64,000 bases of DNA from Siphonodentalium dalli (lineage: Eukaryota > Mollusca > Scaphopoda > Gadilida > Siphonodentaliidae): the NCBI GenBank assembly GCA_032622095.1, contig CP136061.1:90080983-90144982 (forward strand). Direction: 5' to 3'. The notes beneath the pieces are model-generated. The model made no database searches, was not told the origin of the DNA, and saw only the letters and a program-made list of their open reading frames with translations. The stretch's first letter is position 1; each line of letters begins with the position of its first letter. Position numbers and translations under genes: made by a program. This document shows positions 45,219-58,628 of this stretch, in pieces.

Positions 45219-45590
45219 CCGGGGTTATAGAACCCGCGCCAACATGTCTAGCCCGGACTGCATGCATGGGGTTATAGAACCCGCGCCAACATGTCTAGCC
45301 CGGACTGCATGTCGGGGTTATAGAACCCGCGCCAACATGTCTAGCCCGGACTGCATGCCGGGGTTATAGAACCCGCACCAACATGTCTAGCCCGGACTGC
45401 ATGCCGGGATTATAGAACCCGCGCCAACATGTCTAGCCCGGACTGCATGCCGGGGTTATAGAACCCGCGCCAACATATCTAGCCCGGACTGCATGCCGGG
45501 ATTATAGAACCCGCGCCAACATGTCTAGCCCGGACTGCATGTCGGGGTTATAGAACCCGCGCCAACATGTCTACCCCGGACTGCATGCGA
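45219..45590 (+). repeat. 46-bp GC-rich minisatellite, about 8 copies
   Basis: Unit 'ggggttatagaacccgcgcc' + 'aacatgtctagcccggactg' + 'catgcc'. It contrasts strongly in base composition with the AT-rich surroundings. It grows out of the 44460-45220 dispersed family ('cggggttac', 'gcagtctagc'). Confidence 0.92.
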
Positions 45591-45769
45591 CGATCTTATC
45601 CTCGAATGCATCGCTTATCGTCGATACCACCAGCTCTTTTTCATCGCTCTTTGTTATATATCTAACACAAATAATCATTCTTTGAAAGTTCATTATCGCG
45701 ATTAACTTTTTCAATATATAATGCGGCGAATAATACTAATCCATCCATTTTTATGTTTACCCATACCAT

Positions 45770-46130
45770 AGTATGGTAAACATAGTGTCGTTGTCCGGAT
45801 TGACCACTCTTCGTTCGTCCGTCTGTCTGTCTGTCCGTATACACTTTACGAGTAATGCGATAACTGAAACATTTTCTATCTGATCGGAACCAAATTTGGT
45901 ATGTGAGTTTCTCAGCCCAAACTACAGATCGAATTCGAATATGGGTTTGATCCGAGTTTTTTTGACGGAGTTATGGCCCTTTTTCGTCTTAGAATTAACG
46001 CATGCTGCCATAACTCGAACATTTTTCATCTGATTGGAACCAAATTTGGTATGTGAGTTTCACAGCCCAAAATACAGATCGAGTTCGGTTTGATCCGATT
46101 TTAAAGGAGTTATGACCTTTTTTCGAAAAT
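45770..46130 (+). repeat. Mollusc-type dispersed repeat
   Basis: Contains 'gtccgtctgtctgtctgtcc', and 'ggaaccaaatttggtatgtg' twice with 'gagttatggccc'. A shorter relative is at 46780-46950. (TA)n at 46136-46160. Confidence 0.75.
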
Positions 46131-47388
46131 AAAAAAAATATATATATATATATATATATTTTATTTTTTTTAAACTTTTATAATAATAAAAAAATAGTTT
46201 TATTTAAAAAAAAAAGTCATTGACACTTTCATTTGTTTTCATTTAGATATTGATGATATTATGATATAAGTTGATAAAAAGGTTCCCAATGTGTCCCTTT
46301 AATTTTTTTTAACTTTTGTAATAAAAAGAAATTAAATAAAAAAAAGTTTATTGACACTTCATTTATTTTCATTTAGATATCCAGTTCTTACATCTGCTAT
46401 CGTTATAAAGGTCTGAGTGATCCCAACAATGCTTTGTACACTGGGTGTAACATAACCTACCCAGGACATGTAAAATTTCTAAAAATCCACATGTTATAAG
46501 AGCAAGGTCTCCCCGGAGGCTAGTGATATCAGATACCACCTGTCAAACACTCCCATGTATTATGATGCTCATTTATCAACTTTGACAGGTTAAGGCTAGC
46601 AGACACTATTAGCCCCATTTTCAATATATATTGTGCTCCTAGGTATCTGATTCCATCAGATAAACGACCTGTTGTCAAGTTGTCTTGCTAATTTGCTATT
46701 ATGTTTGTGGGGCTGCTGAATTGCTATGATGTTGGTAGGGCAACCTGATGCTGTTGAGAACAATTACAGATATTTTTATGTGTACTTATACATTGTATGG
46801 TACACATAGTGTTGACATCCGGATTTCACCACTCATTGATTGTAAATTGTCTGCTGTCTGTCTGTCTGTAGAAACTTTACACATGGTGCAATAACTCAAA
46901 ACGTATTTCTATCCAATCGGTACCAAATTTTGTACATGGCCTTTAGAAAAAAATGAAAAAAAAATGAAAAAAAAAAGAAGAAAAAAATTATTTTTTTTAG
47001 ATTTAATTCGTTTATAAATCATTCTAATTTTTCATTTCCAGGTTTTTGATAAAGCACCTCTCACACCCTATCATTTTTGGTACTGATCAGTTGATCGATT
47101 TGTAAAATATTAACCTCATTTACCCATTCCATGTCATTTAACCTTTTCCATTATTATATAACTATATTATTTCGATATCTGACATTGCAAATTGCAACAA
47201 CAGAAATAGAACTGCTTACAATATGGAAGTGGTGATAGGCTATAGTTTTGATGTTATATTAACCCTTCTCTTTTGACCCATAAATTCAAATAATTTGTGT
47301 TATTATGTACATTTGTCTATACTACTTTAGTACAGCATACTCTATAATTCAACATCAAAACTCTAGATTATGGTTCTGATCATAGCAA

Positions 47389-47589
47389 TTAATTATCGCC
47401 AAGGGATGGGTTAAACATCTGCCGATCGTGATCGGCCTCTCGTTTACATATATATACATGTAGTGCTTTATACAGTGAATTAGTGTCATTGCAGTTTACA
47501 CCTATTGTTTCCTCTGGTATACGACACGAACACGGCGTGTCACTCATGTCTTCCAACGCGGAAGCCACCCCAGATATACATACAACCAA
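47389..47589 (-). other. Coding-like open stretch, unassigned
   Basis: 66 codons containing DTPCSCRIPEETIGVNCND, reminiscent of the cysteine pattern at the start of leucine-rich-repeat ectodomains (CxC...C). No splice context was worked out, and the first part overlaps a dispersed repeat ('tcgtgatcggcctctcgt'). Probably fortuitous; kept because of its composition. Confidence 0.2.
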
Positions 47590-47997
47590 TTCGTGCGCAT
47601 ATTATTCATTTCTTATATTTATCTAAATTTTATCAGATTTTATGAATGCTTCAAGTGTGCTTTCTTCATTGAGCTTGAACAAATTCTCATGTCTTTTCGA
47701 GATAACCATGTACCGATCGGAATGGCACATCGAGATGTCCTTCAACTCAGGTTATGCATGGAAATCGGTCCTGAATTCGCACCAACATGGTCTGGCCGAT
47801 GCAGACTGTTATGAACTTATATCCACGACACAATTAACAACATCGGCAGCTCTTAAGGGGGTTCCTTAAACTAAGCCCTTTACCGTGAGTTGGGAAGCGT
47901 ATTTCTAAACATGGGTTCGAATATTGGCACAGAATGGATCTTAATTTCTATGAACTCATCTGAATTGTTTTATGAAATTTGTTCGCACTTTGAATAT

Positions 47998-48486
47998 TAT
48001 ACCCTGTGCCAATGAATTCTCTTATATATGCGAGTCGACCATAGGTCGCCTCGCATATATAAGAGAATGCATTGGCCTAACAATTTTTTATCATTTATTC
48101 TTACACATTCTTAAAAAATTTGGTTAATTTTTTTCTTAAATTCTATAACAATTTTTATAATTTTTTTCTTATATTCTTTAAAAAATTTATCATGTTTTCT
48201 TACATTCTTTAACAATTTTATCATTTTTCTTACATTCTTTATCAATTTGTATCATTTTTTCTTACATTCTTTAACAGTTTTTATCATTATTTCTTACATT
48301 CTTTGACAGTTTTTTTAATAATTTTTTCTTACATTTAAAAAAAATTATAACAAATAATATAAAATTTGTTGGGTCAATAAATTCTCTTATATAAACGAGG
48401 CGACCTATTGTCGGCCCGCATATCTAAGAGAATGCATTGGCACAGGGTTTTCTACAAATTTCAGGAAGCTCCCATCATGAAAAGGT
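47998..48486. mobile_element. piggyBac-type MITE, left end lost, with T-rich tandem interior
   Basis: The hairpin module at the left (48006-48075) and a diverged one at 48368-48446 flank a degenerate tandem of 'ttttttcttacattctttaa' units. It ends CCCATCATGAAAAGG|TTAA (48487-48490). Confidence 0.7.
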
Positions 48487-48871
48487 TAAGTTGTGGAATA
48501 GTACTCTACGCAGGTTGGAGTAGTTATGGTCTTATGAATTAGTTATGGCTTTATGAATTATGACCTTACGAGCTATGCCTTATATGATAAAGAAAGAATC
48601 CTCAGTTCATCACATTGTATAAACAAAATGGTGCCAAACACAAACACATAAATCACATGATTTAGTTAAGAAATGAATGTATTTTGAGTGTCAGGATATT
48701 GTGTGAAGCAGTTCACACTAAATGTGCTCCGATGGCCAGTGACATACCCCTCAATAAAACACTCAAACTACACTCATTTATTATATATAGCCTTTTCCTT
48801 ATTGATTTCTATAAACTCAGCTGAATCTGTCTATGCAGTTTGGATATGTTACTATGCAATACCGTAATTAA

Positions 48872-49253
48872 CCCTTTACCCAACAAACCGGCCAAATAAA
48901 GCTTCAACAGCCTAAAATATCTTCGGTCTGTCTCAATAGAACCATACAAATATGGATATCATTGGAACCGGCTCCTTGACCACATTGTGATAGTTACAGT
49001 TATGCCCTGTGCCAATGCATTCTCTTATATATGCGAGTCGACCATAGGTCGCCTCGCATATATAAGAGAATGCATTGGCCTAAAAAAAATCTTTTTTTAA
49101 CACTTTTTACCATTTTTTCTTACATTCTTTAACAATTTTATAATTTTTAATGTGTTAAGCCAATGCATTCTCTTATATATGCGAGGCGACCTATGGTCGA
49201 CTCGCATATATAAGAGAATGCATTGGCACAGGGCCCTTCTGTTGGGTAAAGGG
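48872..49253. mobile_element. piggyBac-type MITE, CCCTTTACCCAACA subfamily, intact, inverse orientation
   Basis: TTAA at 48868-48871 and 49254-49257; ends CCCTTTACCCAACAAACC and GGCCCTTCTGTTGGGTAAAGGG. Nearly the exact reverse complement of 12907-13298. Confidence 0.88.
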
Positions 49254-49799
49254 TTAAGCCCAATATTCTACCTGTGAGTTATTGAGAGATTAGTTTATGG
49301 CCTCTCATGTAATAAATACTCCCAGTTACTCTATACACCGCTTTTAGTATATAGGTAAACAAGATGTGACGTCAGTTCGTGTTATGGTGTGATTTATTGG
49401 GGTCTGAAATGCATGACCCAATTGGCAGTAATTTGAAATTTCATTCCAAAATGGGCGATTTCTCTGGAATTGGACAGGAATAGAGGATATTATCAAAAGT
49501 ATTTATATTCAAATTGACAAAACATACCTAGTTGTGACCCGAGATCAAGCTAAGGTTGCTCGCAGTGACTGTTTTGTACCGTTTGCATTAAGGGAGTACT
49601 CGGTTCGGGTATCGATAGATCTTGTTAGTATGCTAACCTTGAAATACGCACAAATTTGCTGTAGTTGGGTGGTACAAGAGGCACTTTTAAATTCCTTGTC
49701 AAAATAATCCAAGAAACCATCTTAAAAATAAAGAGAAGCCAATTGTGACGAATGCAATTCTGAGACTATATCCACAATTGCTAGTTTGCAAAACCTCTT

Positions 49800-50180
49800 C
49801 ATTTTCATTTAAAGATGCATAATCCAAATTAAGTAAAAAATATTTTATTTGATTTGAGTCGAGGAACCCATCTATCAATGCTCAGAGCGATCGAATATAA
49901 ATTTATGAAATTTGTTATTTCTCGAGATGTGGTGTTATTGGTAGCCTGGTAAAAAGTTGTCCCACGGTCTTGGACCAAATTGCGGGGATGAAGATGGACG
50001 ACTCTAAAATCAAGTAAAAAGAATGTTGAAATATTAAAAAAAAATATAACTTTATGCTATAGTTGACTGGTTATTAATATTTTTGGGCTTTTATCGATTT
50101 TGATAACTGAAGGGGCATTTCCAAAAATTTGTTGTTGGAATCTGATATTGGGAGCATCGAATCTGATTGAGTACCCTTTA
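49800..50180 (+). repeat. Dispersed family 'D500', copy 2
   Basis: 'aaagatgcataatccaaatt', 'gttatttctcgagatgtg' and 'gaatctgattgagtaccctt' are shared with 60960-61590 and, inverted, with 14640-15150. Confidence 0.75.
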
Positions 50181-50499
50181 AAGTTTGGCTACAGAGCCCT
50201 CTTTGGAGCCACTGCTTTATTCTCTGATCCATGAAAAACATTTCATGATATTGAGAAAATAGTAGAGAATGTTCAAAAGAATGATAGCAGGAAGATACAT
50301 CATCGATATGTACAGCGACCTCTCGAATGGTGTCTAATCGTCATCCACCAGCATTGTAATCGTCTTCATCATCACGATCAATATCAACATCTTTGTCGCA
50401 ACATCAATCATCATACATCGGAATCATCATCATCACTGTGAATATCATAATAGCCATCCTCATCGTCTTATTATTTCCATCAATATAGTAGCATGAACA

Positions 50500-50960
50500 T
50501 CACCTTCGCGTTGTCATCAACCAAACCCTAGTGGGCTGTATGAATGAGACACTTGTGGACAGTATATTACCAATTTAATTCTCCCGACACTTGTGGGCAT
50601 TATCTATGAGTACGAATATAACCTTTCTTAAAGTGAATAGATCCTTGTGGACAGTGTGACGAAGTCACAAGACCTTTGAGTACAATATGATGGAGTCCCC
50701 AAACCCTTGTGGACAGTATGATGGCATCAGCAAACCCTTGCGTAACCCATGTGGACGGTAGGAGTGAGAGACCCTTTTGAACCATACTAATGAGAGACCA
50801 TTTTGAACCAAACGAATGCCTTTGTGGGCCAAACGAATGTGAGATCCTTGTGGACCATACAAATGTGAACCCTTGTGGACAGTATGAATTCGAGACCCTT
50901 GTGGACCATACGAATGTGAGACCCTTGTGGACAGTATGAATGTGAGAACAACAACATGAG
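50500..50960. repeat. Degenerate tandem repeat of about 27 bp
   Basis: Units of 'gacccttgtggaccatacga' + 'atgtga', progressively diverged towards 50520. The minus-strand frames here (HKGSHLYGPQGSH pattern) are an effect of the repeat, not a gene. Confidence 0.8.
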
Positions 50961-51094
50961 CTTTCAATATTATATTTGGGTTTTTTTGTCTGTACAGAAG
51001 TGGTACACAGTTAACTTTTACACTTCTTGTTTAATTTTTGTTCATACATAACATAAGGTTTCAAAGGTTCAGAGGGAAACATGTACATGAAATA

Positions 51095-51180
51095 CCTATG
51101 GGAGACTCACATATATAAGAGAATGCACTGGCACAGGATTTTTAATGCTGCACCAGCGCAGCTCCCATCATGAACCCTTT
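51095..51180. mobile_element. piggyBac-type MITE, right-end fragment
   Basis: 'gggagactcacatatataag' to 'gcagctcccatcatgaaccc'. A similar fragment ends at TTAA 53064-53067 (52981-53063). Confidence 0.65.
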
Positions 51181-51807
51181 ATTAACCAGATGGGTAGTTA
51201 CTTGGTTCCATTCATGTGTAGGGATCCTTAGCTAATAACGTTTAACAATAAAATTCCCACAAATGAAGAATAGACCATTCCAAGGTATACTTATATAATA
51301 CAATGGAAGAATCCACTCAGGAATTGTAGGGTTAACATATCAGTCCCCCTAATGTTTAATTTCATATTTGTCTACACCAATTTTGTTCGACAATATGAAT
51401 TGCAGGAGACAATGCTTAAAAATCTGAAATCTTAATTATCGTCATTGTATTCGGAAAATTTCCCAAATTCAGAACCAATTTAAAATATTTTATACTGATG
51501 CCAAAATATAGTCAACATATTCGAATGTTCAGAGACCAATGTGAAACCATTGATAAAAAAAATAACTTTTACCATGGATAGGTTTCGTTTTCAGTGTTTT
51601 ACCCGACAACCTTTTTTTAAAACTTTATATATGACTGCAATCTAATGTCAGGAATTGACAAATAAAACCCTTACAGAAAAGTAAATTTTGAGCACTTGCA
51701 GTCTCTTACGTGGGTAATGTATATCACGCCATACAAAATAATTTGTACACTGTGAATATATATACCACACGTTTCTGAAGATACAGCTTGCTAGCTTGCC
51801 ATGTTAA

Positions 51808-52012
51808 CCCTTTCAGTGCCAAGTCCGATTTTTGTATCAACCATAATTCCTTGATCATTTTTCAAATTTATTGATTATAATAATGTGATACATTGCTGGA
51901 AAGAGCTCTAAGAGCTCTTTCCATCAATGTATCACATTATTATAATCAATAAATTTGAAAAATGATCAAGGAATTATGGGTTGATACAAAAATCGGACTT
52001 GGCACTGAAGAG
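51808..52012. mobile_element. piggyBac-type MITE, short CCCTTTCAGTGCCAAG palindrome
   Basis: A roughly 205-bp near-perfect palindrome, TTAA at 51804-51807 and 52013-52016, with central 'gagctctaagagctctttcc'. It lacks the GCCAATGCATTCTC module. Sister copy 53265-53471. Confidence 0.88.
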
Positions 52013-52019
52013 TTAATGA

Positions 52020-52980
52020 CAGAAACACATGCATGTAAAAATAATGTATGAATGATAGATAGACCCTTAGCACTACTCTCCGACTTATGTATGAACAACA
52101 TTTCAAATCACATTTATATATGGCTGTCTGACCACGATGCTGTCTGCAATGATGTCATCATTAGTGACTGAAATAATATCTAGTTGTGAATCAGTGCACT
52201 ATATAGCGCCACAGTGGTTGGCAAACTTGATTAGAAAGTTATTGAAATTCCGCAGATCAAATAATAAATATCAACATGTGAGAAAGACACTATAGTAGTG
52301 TATATCAGCTACAAAAACATATTTGCTTCTCAAGGGGTCAAAATTTTCTTCATTATATTTGCTGGTACAGCAATTGTTGCTACAAGTAATTAAATGAGGA
52401 ATAATTAAATAAAAAAATATATACTTTAAAGTGATTTGTTGTTGTGGCTCACAGTGAATAATCTTGCTGAAGGCAGATATTTCACTAAATTTTATTATCA
52501 AAGGTAGCAGCACACAACGCCATTCTTTAGTATATATATTAAATAAAGTGATTCCTGTTGGAATTATTATATTATTATAATTATTATATGGGCAATTTTT
52601 TGGGACAAACGAAGGACTGTTTGTTTACCTTTCTGCATAGTTCAGACATCGTGTTTTACGAAACATCAAGCCTATGTTGTTGAATAATTTGACAGTAGTA
52701 GTTTAATTATGAATTTCCCAAATAATGTAGGTGGCTTAGTCAAAATTTCAGTTTTAAATAAGCTTGTAATATGTCTTTGACGCCAACTGAGGCGGACTCA
52801 ATTTTCTAACACATCATTGCAGACTGCTCCATGGTCGGCTGCCACTGTACAATTTGTGGAATAAATATCAATGATCGAGCTATATATAATTTGTAAGCAA
52901 ATTACTTTGTTGATTTGCGATGATAGACATAAAAGGGTAATGGCCAGTTTGAATTTCTGAATTGGGTCAAAATTAATATT
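52020..52980. other. Intergenic sequence without recognised features
   Basis: AT-rich. The minus frame at 52271-52513 has no recognisable motif. Nothing else was supported. Confidence 0.4.
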
Positions 52981-53264
52981 ATGATGGGAAACTCTCATAT
53001 ATAAGAGAATGCACTGGCACAGAATCATTAATGCTGCACCAACGCAGCTCCCATCATAAAAGGATTAACCTTTTCATTACTAAAATTGACATTGAAAACA
53101 AGTTCTCTTAGGATATATTCAGATAATAAGTTCAACAAACCGCCACAGTCCAATTAATATGAATAATTCTGCACTTGTATTATATGGTTGTCTGTCTATT
53201 GGTTGCTAATATTTTTTAAACATCCCTCCAGATGAATATTTGACCATTCCATGGTATGCTTTAA

Positions 53265-53471
53265 CCCTTTCAGTGCCAAGTCCGATTTTTGTATCAACCC
53301 ATATTTCCTTGATCATTTTTCAAATTTATTGATTATAATAATATGATACATTGATGGAAAGAGCTCTTAGAGCTCTTTCCATCAATGGATCACATTATTA
53401 TAATCAACAAATTTGAAAAATTATCAAGGAAATATGGGTTGATACAAAAATCGGACTTGGCACTGAAAGGG
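53265..53471. mobile_element. piggyBac-type MITE, short palindrome, intact
   Basis: TTAA at 53261-53264 and 53472-53475. A 207-bp palindrome almost identical to 51808-52012; ends CCCTTTCAGTGCCAAGTCCG and its inverse. Confidence 0.9.
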
Positions 53472-53479
53472 TTAAAACT

Positions 53480-56165
53480 GAATGGGAGAATCCATTTCTT
53501 TTTTTTAGCATAAATTTTTTTAATAACATCATTTGTTCTATGTAAAACTGCTTAAGTTATCTCATGTAAACATTCTGTCAATTGTTTTATTGTAACAAAT
53601 TTAGTTAGCAGAAATGGTGGCTACCGACCCAGAGACACTTTCTTGTGGCCTCAATTTTGGCCCATAACAGATAAATCAAATTGGACATCATGCACCTTTA
53701 AATATCATCGCACCAAACATGCTGCTGCAGGACTGACACCTACTTTAAATATCACCACACGAAGCTCACTATTCCAGGAATGATATCATTAACAGCAGAA
53801 CCTGTCTTGCATATTTTGTTTTTGCAATACCAAAATAAATTCTGTTTATCATGAAACACCAACAGTGATATGATATAACCAACAATTATACTCTCAAAGT
53901 TCACTGATTCTTCTGAATTCACAAAAAAGATTACAAGAGAGGAGAGATAATGCAAATACAGCTCGGTTAATTAGCATCGGCTAACGTTTGAGCCGAGACA
54001 ATAAGAAATCCATTTTAGTATTTTTTAGCAAAAGCAAATTCTCAATTGCTGTGTTAGTTGTATTTGTTTTGCAACATGAGGACGCAGTGGGTTTGGTCAA
54101 AAGCACTGTCGCTGTGCGCATATTTTTTCTTTTAAACATTTCAAACATTCATCTTGTCTTGATATCTCAATTGGGAATAACCAGAAGATTCAGATTACAC
54201 AAATGGACTAACTTGACATCCTAAAACAAGTTTAGAATAAAATGTTCCCTTAAACTTGATGATTCAACATAGCAAGTACTGTGCGAAAATAATGTCTGAA
54301 TGTGTGACGAATGGAACACAGCACTTAATTGGTACCAAAATTTTAACTTATGTTGTGTCGTATATAGGCTAATATAGCTTACGATTCAGAAGAACTTTGC
54401 ATGCAGAAATAGAGATCAATAAAAATAAACAATTTATCAATTCAACAAATGCACAAGTTTTCATTATAAACTCCATATACAAGGTTTCAACTCTCATAAG
54501 AGATTATTCAAATACAGGTACATGCGACTCTTTAAATTCCCTCAAAATCAAGTTGGGGAAAGGATGCTCAAAATATGGAATTGTGCCCAAATTATTCCAG
54601 ATTAAGACATACTTTCTTCATGTATTTGAATATGAATGTGAAACTTCAGAAAGTTTTCATTTGGCATAAGCAAAATCGTTTTTAAGGTTTATCAAAGCAG
54701 GAATTGAGCCTCCAGAAGTGAAGAAATTGTTTCTTTAAAAAAATATTTCACTGGCCCGGTGGGTCCGAAGTCTGCCACTGTGTGTCCAAATTTAGGAATC
54801 TAAATACCCGCAATAGTAACACATTAGAGATCGCATGTAGCGTGTTTCTGAAACCATCTAATATTCCTGCATGAGCGTGATCAAGAATAAGAGAACGTGA
54901 TCAAGAATAAGAGAAAATAAGAATGGAGATGTCCTCTGTCATGAGAAACGATAGGGAGATATTAAGAAATTGCCATTAAGTTGAGAAGATATTTAAGATA
55001 GAGGAAATAGAATTATTTTGCCCTTGAAGAAAATGACACAAAAAACCTGGAAATTTGAAGTATAAACGATATAAAAATATATACTCATACATATATATTC
55101 CCCTAAGCCAGACATTTATCTAATCTAGTTATCACACTTCTTGCTTAAGCAATGTTTTTTACAAATGAAATCTGGAATGAGTGATTCAATGGTATTAAAT
55201 AGATTGGTTACCATAGCGATTCAATATCGTTAATAAATCTGTATCCATAGATATTTAATGGCAAGGTATTCAATAGATTGGTGATCCAATTTGATTCAAC
55301 ATGTCTGTGACGATTCCAAGAATCACAAATCTGTTTTATTCATCAGAATTGACATGATTTAAAATATATTCCTCCTGTTAGATGGTTCTAGTCGAGTTAA
55401 AACTTGATTCATATCATTGAAATATTCATATTTGTGAAGTAGGTCTGGTAAACAGACTAAATTTGATAACACCTTGTGTGGAAATATTGTATTAACCCAT
55501 AATATACATTGCTATTAATTCGTCAATGAAAACAAAATTCAAGCACATGTTGTAAATGTACCTTCTGTTTGAAAATGTAATTTACAACAATTCAAACTAT
55601 GGGATGTGTAACCAAACCTACTGTACTTGTCAAGTTTTAACACAACCAAGAGAGTTGCAGAGATTAAACTAGTGGAAATATATGTCAACAAACAACAAGT
55701 CCATGTCAATCTAAAAATAAAATTATAAAAAAAACTATTTGGAAGATTTTCAAGTATTTCATACCGGTATACTGCGTCTTGAATGTTTGATTTATGGGTC
55801 ACATGATCGGTTTTCAGTCTAAAAAATTTAAACTGAAATAGTCACATATATAGATATAGATTATTTGCATGAAACTTTTATATTTCCATCACATCATCTT
55901 ATTAAACACGGAAAAGATATAACAATATCAATTGCAATGTTTCTTGAAAGAATAGATTGTATAACTGTAAACGGTGCATTACACTAGTCTCTTACTAATT
56001 ACTGTAATGATGCCATAGTATGTTGGGACAATACACTTCTTGTTCAGTTGATATATATATAACAAGCAAATAATATAACAGTTTTAATTAATATTGTTTC
56101 ATATGTAACTAACATTACTCAACAATTCATCTTTGCACACATTTCTGTAAGTTTTAAGAGTGAAT
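53480..56165. other. Intergenic sequence without recognised genes
   Basis: Unique AT-rich sequence. Plus-strand frames at 53988-54224 and 54397-54669 and the minus frame 55539-55802 show no motif I recognise and no clear splice context. Left unassigned. Confidence 0.4.
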
Positions 56166-56172
56166 ACTTTAA

Positions 56173-56504
56173 CCCTTTCAGTGCCAGGTCCGTTTTTTGT
56201 ATCAACCCATATACCCTGTGCCAATGCATTCTCTTATATATGCGAGTCGACCATAGGTTGCCTCGCTTATATAAGAGAATGCATTGGCCTAAAAAAATTT
56301 CATCATTTGTTATTATGATAACATAGTGGGTTAGCATCACCAAATTCACCCTCTGGGAACCTCATTCTGCTGAGTTGTAAGCAGTATGAGGTCCCCAGAG
56401 GGTAAATTTGGTGATGCTAGCCCACTATGCGGGGTAGCATCACTAAATTCACCCTCTGGGGACCTCATTCTGCAAATGACAGACACACTATTTCAAGGCT
56501 TGAT
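56173..56504. mobile_element. Truncated piggyBac-type MITE joined to a truncated CAAGCCTTG MITE
   Basis: TTAA (56169-56172) + CCCTTTCAGTGCCAGGTC... and one hairpin module to about 56316. It runs directly into a 5'-truncated hAT-type MITE ending CTATTTCAAGGCTTG at 56504. Confidence 0.75.
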
Positions 56505-56851
56505 ATGAGCCATTGTTTCTACATGATTCAGAATTAATATTCCTCACTGTACGATAAAATCTGAGACTAATTAACTATAAAATAACTGATAAGATGAGGA
56601 CATGGAATGTTCTTAAACAAAGCTGCTGTCGTAACAACTGTAAGATAAAACCTAGGAACCATGTCACGGGAAGTTTGCACTGCCACGCCCCAGATTTTCA
56701 AAATACACTGGTTTTGAGTTGCTATTACATCAGCAAAATAGTCATGTAACCACAAACTGAGTGTTTGATGACCTAATACACAATAAAAACTGAATTAATG
56801 ATTCTTGGAAAACTGCTCATAAAAGTCATATCGTAACTGAACTTAATGGCA

Positions 56852-57099
56852 TTAGCCTTCCATAACTGGAGCTTCCTGAAATTTTGCGAAAACCCTGTGC
56901 CAATGCATTCTCTTATATATGCGAGGAAGCCTCGCATATATAAGAGAATGCATTAGCCTAACTATATTTACCTTGACCTTGTAATCCAGTGCATTCTCTT
57001 ATATATGAGAAGCTCGTTGTGGGAGACTCACAAAAATAATAGAATGCACTGGCACAATATCTTTAATGCTGCACCAGCGCAGCTCCCATCATAAAAGGG
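56852..57099. mobile_element. piggyBac-type MITE, CATAACTGG subfamily
   Basis: Left end 'gccttccataactggagctt', right end CTCCCATCATAAAAGGG with TTAA at 57100-57103. Two diverged hairpin modules. Confidence 0.75.
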
Positions 57100-57697
57100 T
57101 TAAACAATCACTAGATAGCCTGCTAAATAACAATGCCAGACACAATTTCAAAATATAGCCATTTGTTATGTAATTATAGGCAATTTGCCATAATTAGGCC
57201 GAACAGTTATTCCCTTCTAAAGGGATTGTGTCCACTTCATCTTATCTTCAGCGATAGAATTCACGTCTCGGAGCAACAGAAACTCATTCTTTTGAGACTA
57301 GTGTATTATATGAAAATGAATAAAGCCAGACAAACTGATTCAACATCTCTCGTTTATCATTTCTCTAGTTTCCATGGTTATCATCTCTCAGTAACTATTT
57401 TATTACCAAATACCCATTGACGAGTAGCTCCCATAGGAAATGTTCAGATAATAAGTAAATACAACCTTAGGTATCTGTTAGTGAATATTTCCCACCAGTG
57501 AATATGAATTGTTCTGCACTTGTTTTATTTTTTTCATATGGAGACCTCAACATTTTTAGGAATGCATAAGTCTGTTGTCTGCTCATTTATTATAGACACC
57601 CCTCCAAATGAATAATAGACTATTCCAATGTATACTTTTATAACTTAATGAGAGAATCGATTTAGTATAGAAAGGGTTGGAACCAGACAAACTGATC

Positions 57698-57838
57698 ATA
57701 TGTGACCCGCCATATCAAATCCAGTCGTAAGTCGGAATTTTTTTACCCTATGGTCGACTCGCATATATAAGAGAATGCATTGGCACAGGGTAAAAAAATC
57801 CCGACTTACGACTGGATTTGATATGGCGGGTCACATAT
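57698..57838. mobile_element. Foldback element carrying half of the shared hairpin module
   Basis: Arms 'atatgtgacccgccatatca' + 'aatccagtcgtaagtcgg' and their complement (57799-57838) flank 'tatggtcgactcgcatatat' + 'aagagaatgcattggcacag'. The arms are unrelated to the TTAA MITEs, yet the loop is their module. Confidence 0.85.
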
Positions 57839-58463
57839 GTCCTGTATATCATATCTATATAATTGTCCTGCTTAAAATATTGTTTTAATCTGAGAAACCC
57901 ATACTTTAGCACCAACACAAATAATTATTGTGCTCTCCAGTGCGGTGGACTGCAATATCATTTTGCGCTATTCCTCTAGGTCTAGGACGATTGGTTAAAA
58001 ATAAATAGTAATCTCTGACCATATAAGGGCGGATGTATCAGGTCGTCTGGCTTAAAACGATAGGCTAACAAAATGGGACACACAGTGGCCCAAGTGATAG
58101 CACCTATTAACCGAATAAGCAAAGCAAAAAATTTCCTCTTCATCTGTAATGATACCATCTCATAGTAACTACATTCTCAGTTGTTAACGATTTCGTAATA
58201 TCAAAGTTATGAAAATGATAAAATATCAAAAGGCTGATTCGTCATTGTGTGAACAAGCCGCTTGATTTCTGAAAATCACAACCCTCTGTTCAAGACGCCA
58301 GCAGTAGGACTTGCCTATTGTGAATATGATTTCTTGGAACTTAATGGAAATCTTATATAAATAAGAATTTCCTCGTTCCGATGGAAGAATATTTGGTACT
58401 TGACGTACGCACAATACACCACAACTCATGGATGACGTAAGAAAAACTGATATATATATTGTT

Positions 58464-58628
58464 TTACATTGATTCAAATTCATCCACCCTTTTCTTGGTA
58501 TTGCCTTGCCTAATTTGTTTTAACGTCTTATACTTGTCTCTTCCTTGCCGGACGTTTTCCATGTGTAGGACGTCGTTCTGAACTGAAATCTTGACGTCCT
58601 TCTTTGTCTTAAGTTCCTCGCTCAAATC
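58464..58628 (-). CDS. ERM: ERM protein (moesin/radixin/ezrin) last exon: actin-binding C-terminus
   Basis: The last exon has acceptor 'ccataatattttgcag', 54 codons and a TAA stop (58464-58466). It encodes [40 protein letters not shown] and [14 protein letters not shown]. The final 25 or so residues are the near-invariant ERM C-terminus ([24 protein letters not shown] in vertebrates) that binds F-actin and, in the closed state, the FERM domain. The Thr in KYKTL is the conserved activating phosphorylation site. Merlin lacks this tail, which argues for ERM proper. Moesin, radixin and ezrin cannot be separated from this fragment. The 3' untranslated region continues below 58464. Confidence 0.96.
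   Translation of the reverse strand, partial: DLSEELKTKKDVKISVQNDVLHMENVRQGRDKYKTLKQIRQGNTKKRVDEFESM

Noticed and set aside
45028-45369. 113-codon plus-strand ORF
   Set aside because: It spans a MITE end and the 46-bp minisatellite; the repeated peptide is a by-product of the array.
50600-50967. Minus-strand ORFs with repeated HKGS/GPQGSH-like peptides
   Set aside because: Translation of the degenerate 27-bp tandem repeat, with no start context or splice support.
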